A stretch of DNA of 36,197 bases from Bacteroidales bacterium. GTDB taxonomy: Bacteria; Bacteroidota; Bacteroidia; Bacteroidales; UBA932. The notes under the pieces were generated by a model. The model was not told the DNA's origin. It made no database searches and saw nothing but the letters and a program-made list of their open reading frames with translations. Both the position numbers and the translations under genes were made by a program. Of the stretch, positions 33,377 to 36,197 are shown piece after piece (positions within the stretch are counted from its first letter, which is position 1; each line of letters begins with the position of its first letter). The DNA is taken from the NCBI GenBank assembly GCA_012511975.1, contig JAAZEZ010000061.1, positions 1 to 36,197 of the forward strand, given 5' to 3'.

Positions 33377-34342
33377 TTACCAGCCGACATTCTTCTGAAG
33401 CCAGGGGATGATTTTTTCAGGCGGGGCATCCTTGAAAATAACTTTCTTCTCTTTGTCAAGCAGATAGAGTGAAGGTATTGCGCGGATATTGTAAATGGTC
33501 TGCATATTCAGTACCAAATCCTGGTCATATCCGTTAATCCAGTTTTCAGGATAGTTCGACTGGTAGTCGTACCATTCGGCCAAGTCTGCATCCGGATATA
33601 TATTGAGTACAGCAACTCTCTTCTGCTCTATAAGTTGCGATATTTCAGGCAAACCGGCGAGAGCATCGATTATCTCCTTGCAGTTTTGACACTCCGGGTT
33701 GCTGAAAAAGAGCAGCACATATTCGGCTTTTACCTGGTGCAAGGTGCCTGTCCGGCCATTCTTTAGGGTATATTTGAAATCTGCCGCCTTTGTGCCGATG
33801 CGGTTATAAGAGCATAAGCGGTGCAAATGGCTATAGTGCATTTTTTCTTCGTCGGTAGTAAAAGGCGACTCCTTGAGATGAGCCAGTACGGGGAGAAATA
33901 TCTCTTCGTTTCTGTAGGGAGAATTGGGGTCGTAAAGATATTTCTCAGAAAGCTCGGTGATGGTTTCCCACACTTTGCTTTCCGGATGGGAGAGTTTGTG
34001 TCTGGATGCGCGGGCAAGCATAGTATCCTGAGCAGCATTCATTACAGGGAGGGTCACATTATCCAGCGCCGTGAGATATATAGCAAAAGCCTCTTCGAAA
34101 TCGTCGTGAGTGACTCCCATCACCAAAGTGGTATCTTTGGAATATTCGACCCCCGGAGCGTACAACTTATCCCAGAAATGAAGGGAGATATATTGGAAAG
34201 CCTGCTGCATGTTGCTGCTGAGCATTGCGGGTACCTGAGGAGTGGGAAATGGTCTGGCCGGTAAATCAGTGGTGTTCTTACAGGCAGTAAGCAGTAATAC
34301 TGATGCAAGTAGAAGAGATATCAGTGATTGTTTTGTCATCAT
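33377..34342 (-). CDS. Thioredoxin-like lipoprotein (DUF5106-type)
   Basis: A lipoprotein signal ends in LLLTAC, with C21 predicted to be lipidated. The N-terminal helical domain (residues 35-180) looks like the DUF5106 region seen before thioredoxin folds in Bacteroidetes. The C-terminal thioredoxin-like domain has the redox pair C218-QN-C221 in FFSNPECQNCKE and the cis-proline segment RAIPSLYLLDKEKKV. It probably works as a periplasm-facing thiol-disulfide reductase; the partner is unknown. Two adjacent ATG codons (34342 and 34339) are both possible starts. It is transcribed from its own -7 box, divergent from groS. Confidence 0.88.
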   Translation of the reverse strand: MMTKQSLISLLLASVLLLTACKNTTDLPARPFPTPQVPAMLSSNMQQAFQYISLHFWDKLYAPGVEYSKDTTLVMGVTHDDFEEAFAIYLTALDNVTLPVMNAAQDTMLARASRHKLSHPESKVWETITELSEKYLYDPNSPYRNEEIFLPVLAHLKESPFTTDEEKMHYSHLHRLCSYNRIGTKAADFKYTLKNGRTGTLHQVKAEYVLLFFSNPECQNCKEIIDALAGLPEISQLIEQKRVAVLNIYPDADLAEWYDYQSNYPENWINGYDQDLVLNMQTIYNIRAIPSLYLLDKEKKVIFKDAPPEKIIPWLQKNVGW

Positions 34343-34357
34343 GGATCAATTTTTTTG

Positions 34358-34365
34358 CAAATGTA
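34358..34365 (-). promoter_or_regulatory. -7 promoter box for the thioredoxin-like lipoprotein
   Basis: The minus strand reads TACATTTG, matching TAnnTTTG, 15 bases upstream of the ATG at 34342. Confidence 0.5.
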
Positions 34366-34385
34366 AAGAAAATACTGTGACAAAT

Positions 34386-34418
34386 TGGCAGAAATATGCC
34401 GGTGGCATTTATTTTGCC
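34386..34418. promoter_or_regulatory. Repeated GGCA-N6/7-TGCC motif upstream of groS
   Basis: TGGCA-N6-TGCCG is followed after two bases by TGGCA-N7-TGCCG, with an inner ATGCC-GGT-GGCAT inverted repeat (34396-34408). It lies 43-75 bases before the groS ATG. It is a candidate binding site for a heat-shock regulator or a promoter element. It is not the CIRCE operator. No clear TAnnTTTG box is seen for groS. Confidence 0.4.
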
Positions 34419-34460
34419 GAAATTAAAGCACAAGATTTAAAAAACTAAACATTTCATATT

Positions 34461-34733
34461 ATGAAGATTAAACCATTGGCAGACAGAGTTCTGATTGAAC
34501 CTAAAGAGGCGGAAACAAAGACCGCAGGCGGATTGTTCATTCCGGACACCGCAAAAGAAAAACCCCAGCAGGGTGTTGTAGTAGCCGTAGGTAACGGCAA
34601 AAAAGATGAACCTATGGAGCTTACCGTAGGCGATACCGTATTGTACGGCAAATATGCCGGCACCGAAATCAGTGTTGACGGTAAAGATTATCTCATAATG
34701 CGTCAGTCAGACGTAGTCGCAGTACTTAAATAA
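34461..34733 (+). CDS. groS: GroES, 10-kDa co-chaperonin
   Basis: GroES caps the GroEL folding chamber as a heptameric ring. The N-terminus [21 protein letters not shown], the mobile-loop region ([19 protein letters not shown]) and the C-terminal [12 protein letters not shown] pattern are typical. The length of 90 residues is normal for Bacteroidetes. groL follows after 19 bases, so the two form the standard groESL operon. The upstream region carries a repeated GGCA/TGCC element. Confidence 0.97.
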   Translation: MKIKPLADRVLIEPKEAETKTAGGLFIPDTAKEKPQQGVVVAVGNGKKDEPMELTVGDTVLYGKYAGTEISVDGKDYLIMRQSDVVAVLK

Positions 34734-34737
34734 TTAA

Positions 34738-36197
<1,460 letters not shown>

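Noticed and set aside
34343-34460. CIRCE operator or sigma-54 promoter upstream of groS
   Set aside because: No TTAGCACTC-N9-GAGTGCTAA is present, and the GG to GC spacing in TTGGCAGAAATATGCC is one base short of a sigma-54 element.

Overview
The window reads as a stretch of chromosome from a member of Bacteroidetes, most likely the order Bacteroidales. The evidence is consistent across the window. At least eleven genes or tRNAs have an exact match to the Bacteroidetes -7 box TAnnTTTG shortly upstream, and Shine-Dalgarno sequences are mostly absent. SecD and SecF are fused, glycyl-tRNA synthetase is the single-chain type, and lineage-typical families are present (DUF2723/GT117, DUF4271, a DUF5106-like thioredoxin lipoprotein, a fused PlsC-GNAT aminolipid acyltransferase). 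I cannot name a genus. No prophage, insertion sequence, CRISPR array or integron is visible; this is core chromosome with short intergenic gaps.

Layout. 1-2.6 kb: ybeY and mnmG (rRNA maturation and tRNA wobble modification), with a perfect parS-like palindrome inside mnmG. 2.6-6.5 kb: a second parS-like site built into the terminator of a leftward GNAT/acyl-CoA ligase operon, then gcvH and ruvA, all leftward. 6.6-10.7 kb: a rightward cluster sufS-sufE-MIP18-folK-glyS ending in a strong terminator. 10.7-12.2 kb: divergent tRNA-Ser(GCT) and tRNA-Pro(TGG), then two adjacent cysteine-rich lipoproteins of unknown function behind a roughly 200-base leader. 12.3-15.6 kb: a leftward operon of a PD40/SPOR-like exported protein, NfeD and the flotillin FloA. 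15.7-20.3 kb: secDF and tryptophanase, rightward. 20.4-23.5 kb: a DUF2723 membrane glycosyltransferase, leftward. 23.6-25.9 kb: a tightly packed rightward run, SUI1/YciH-DUF4271-hemD-rnpA-yidD. 26-29.7 kb: an OlsF-like bifunctional acyltransferase diverging from uvrC. 29.6-34.3 kb: leftward pnuC, a 1001-residue predicted outer-membrane protein with a zinc-protease-like N-terminus, and a thioredoxin-like lipoprotein. 34.4 kb to the end: groS and a groL cut off by the window edge.

Functionally the window mixes translation and RNA processing (ybeY, mnmG, glyS, rnpA, two tRNAs, SUI1), envelope biogenesis (secDF, yidD, floA/nfeD, the DUF2723 protein, lipid acyltransferases, lipoproteins), Fe-S assembly (sufS, sufE, MIP18), DNA repair and recombination (ruvA, uvrC) and protein folding (groS/groL). 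The most notable non-coding signal is the pair of parS-like centromere sites 647 bp apart, one in the mnmG reading frame and one forming the stem of an intrinsic terminator. They suggest the window is near the replication origin, but no ParA, ParB or DnaA gene and no convincing DnaA-box cluster lies inside it.
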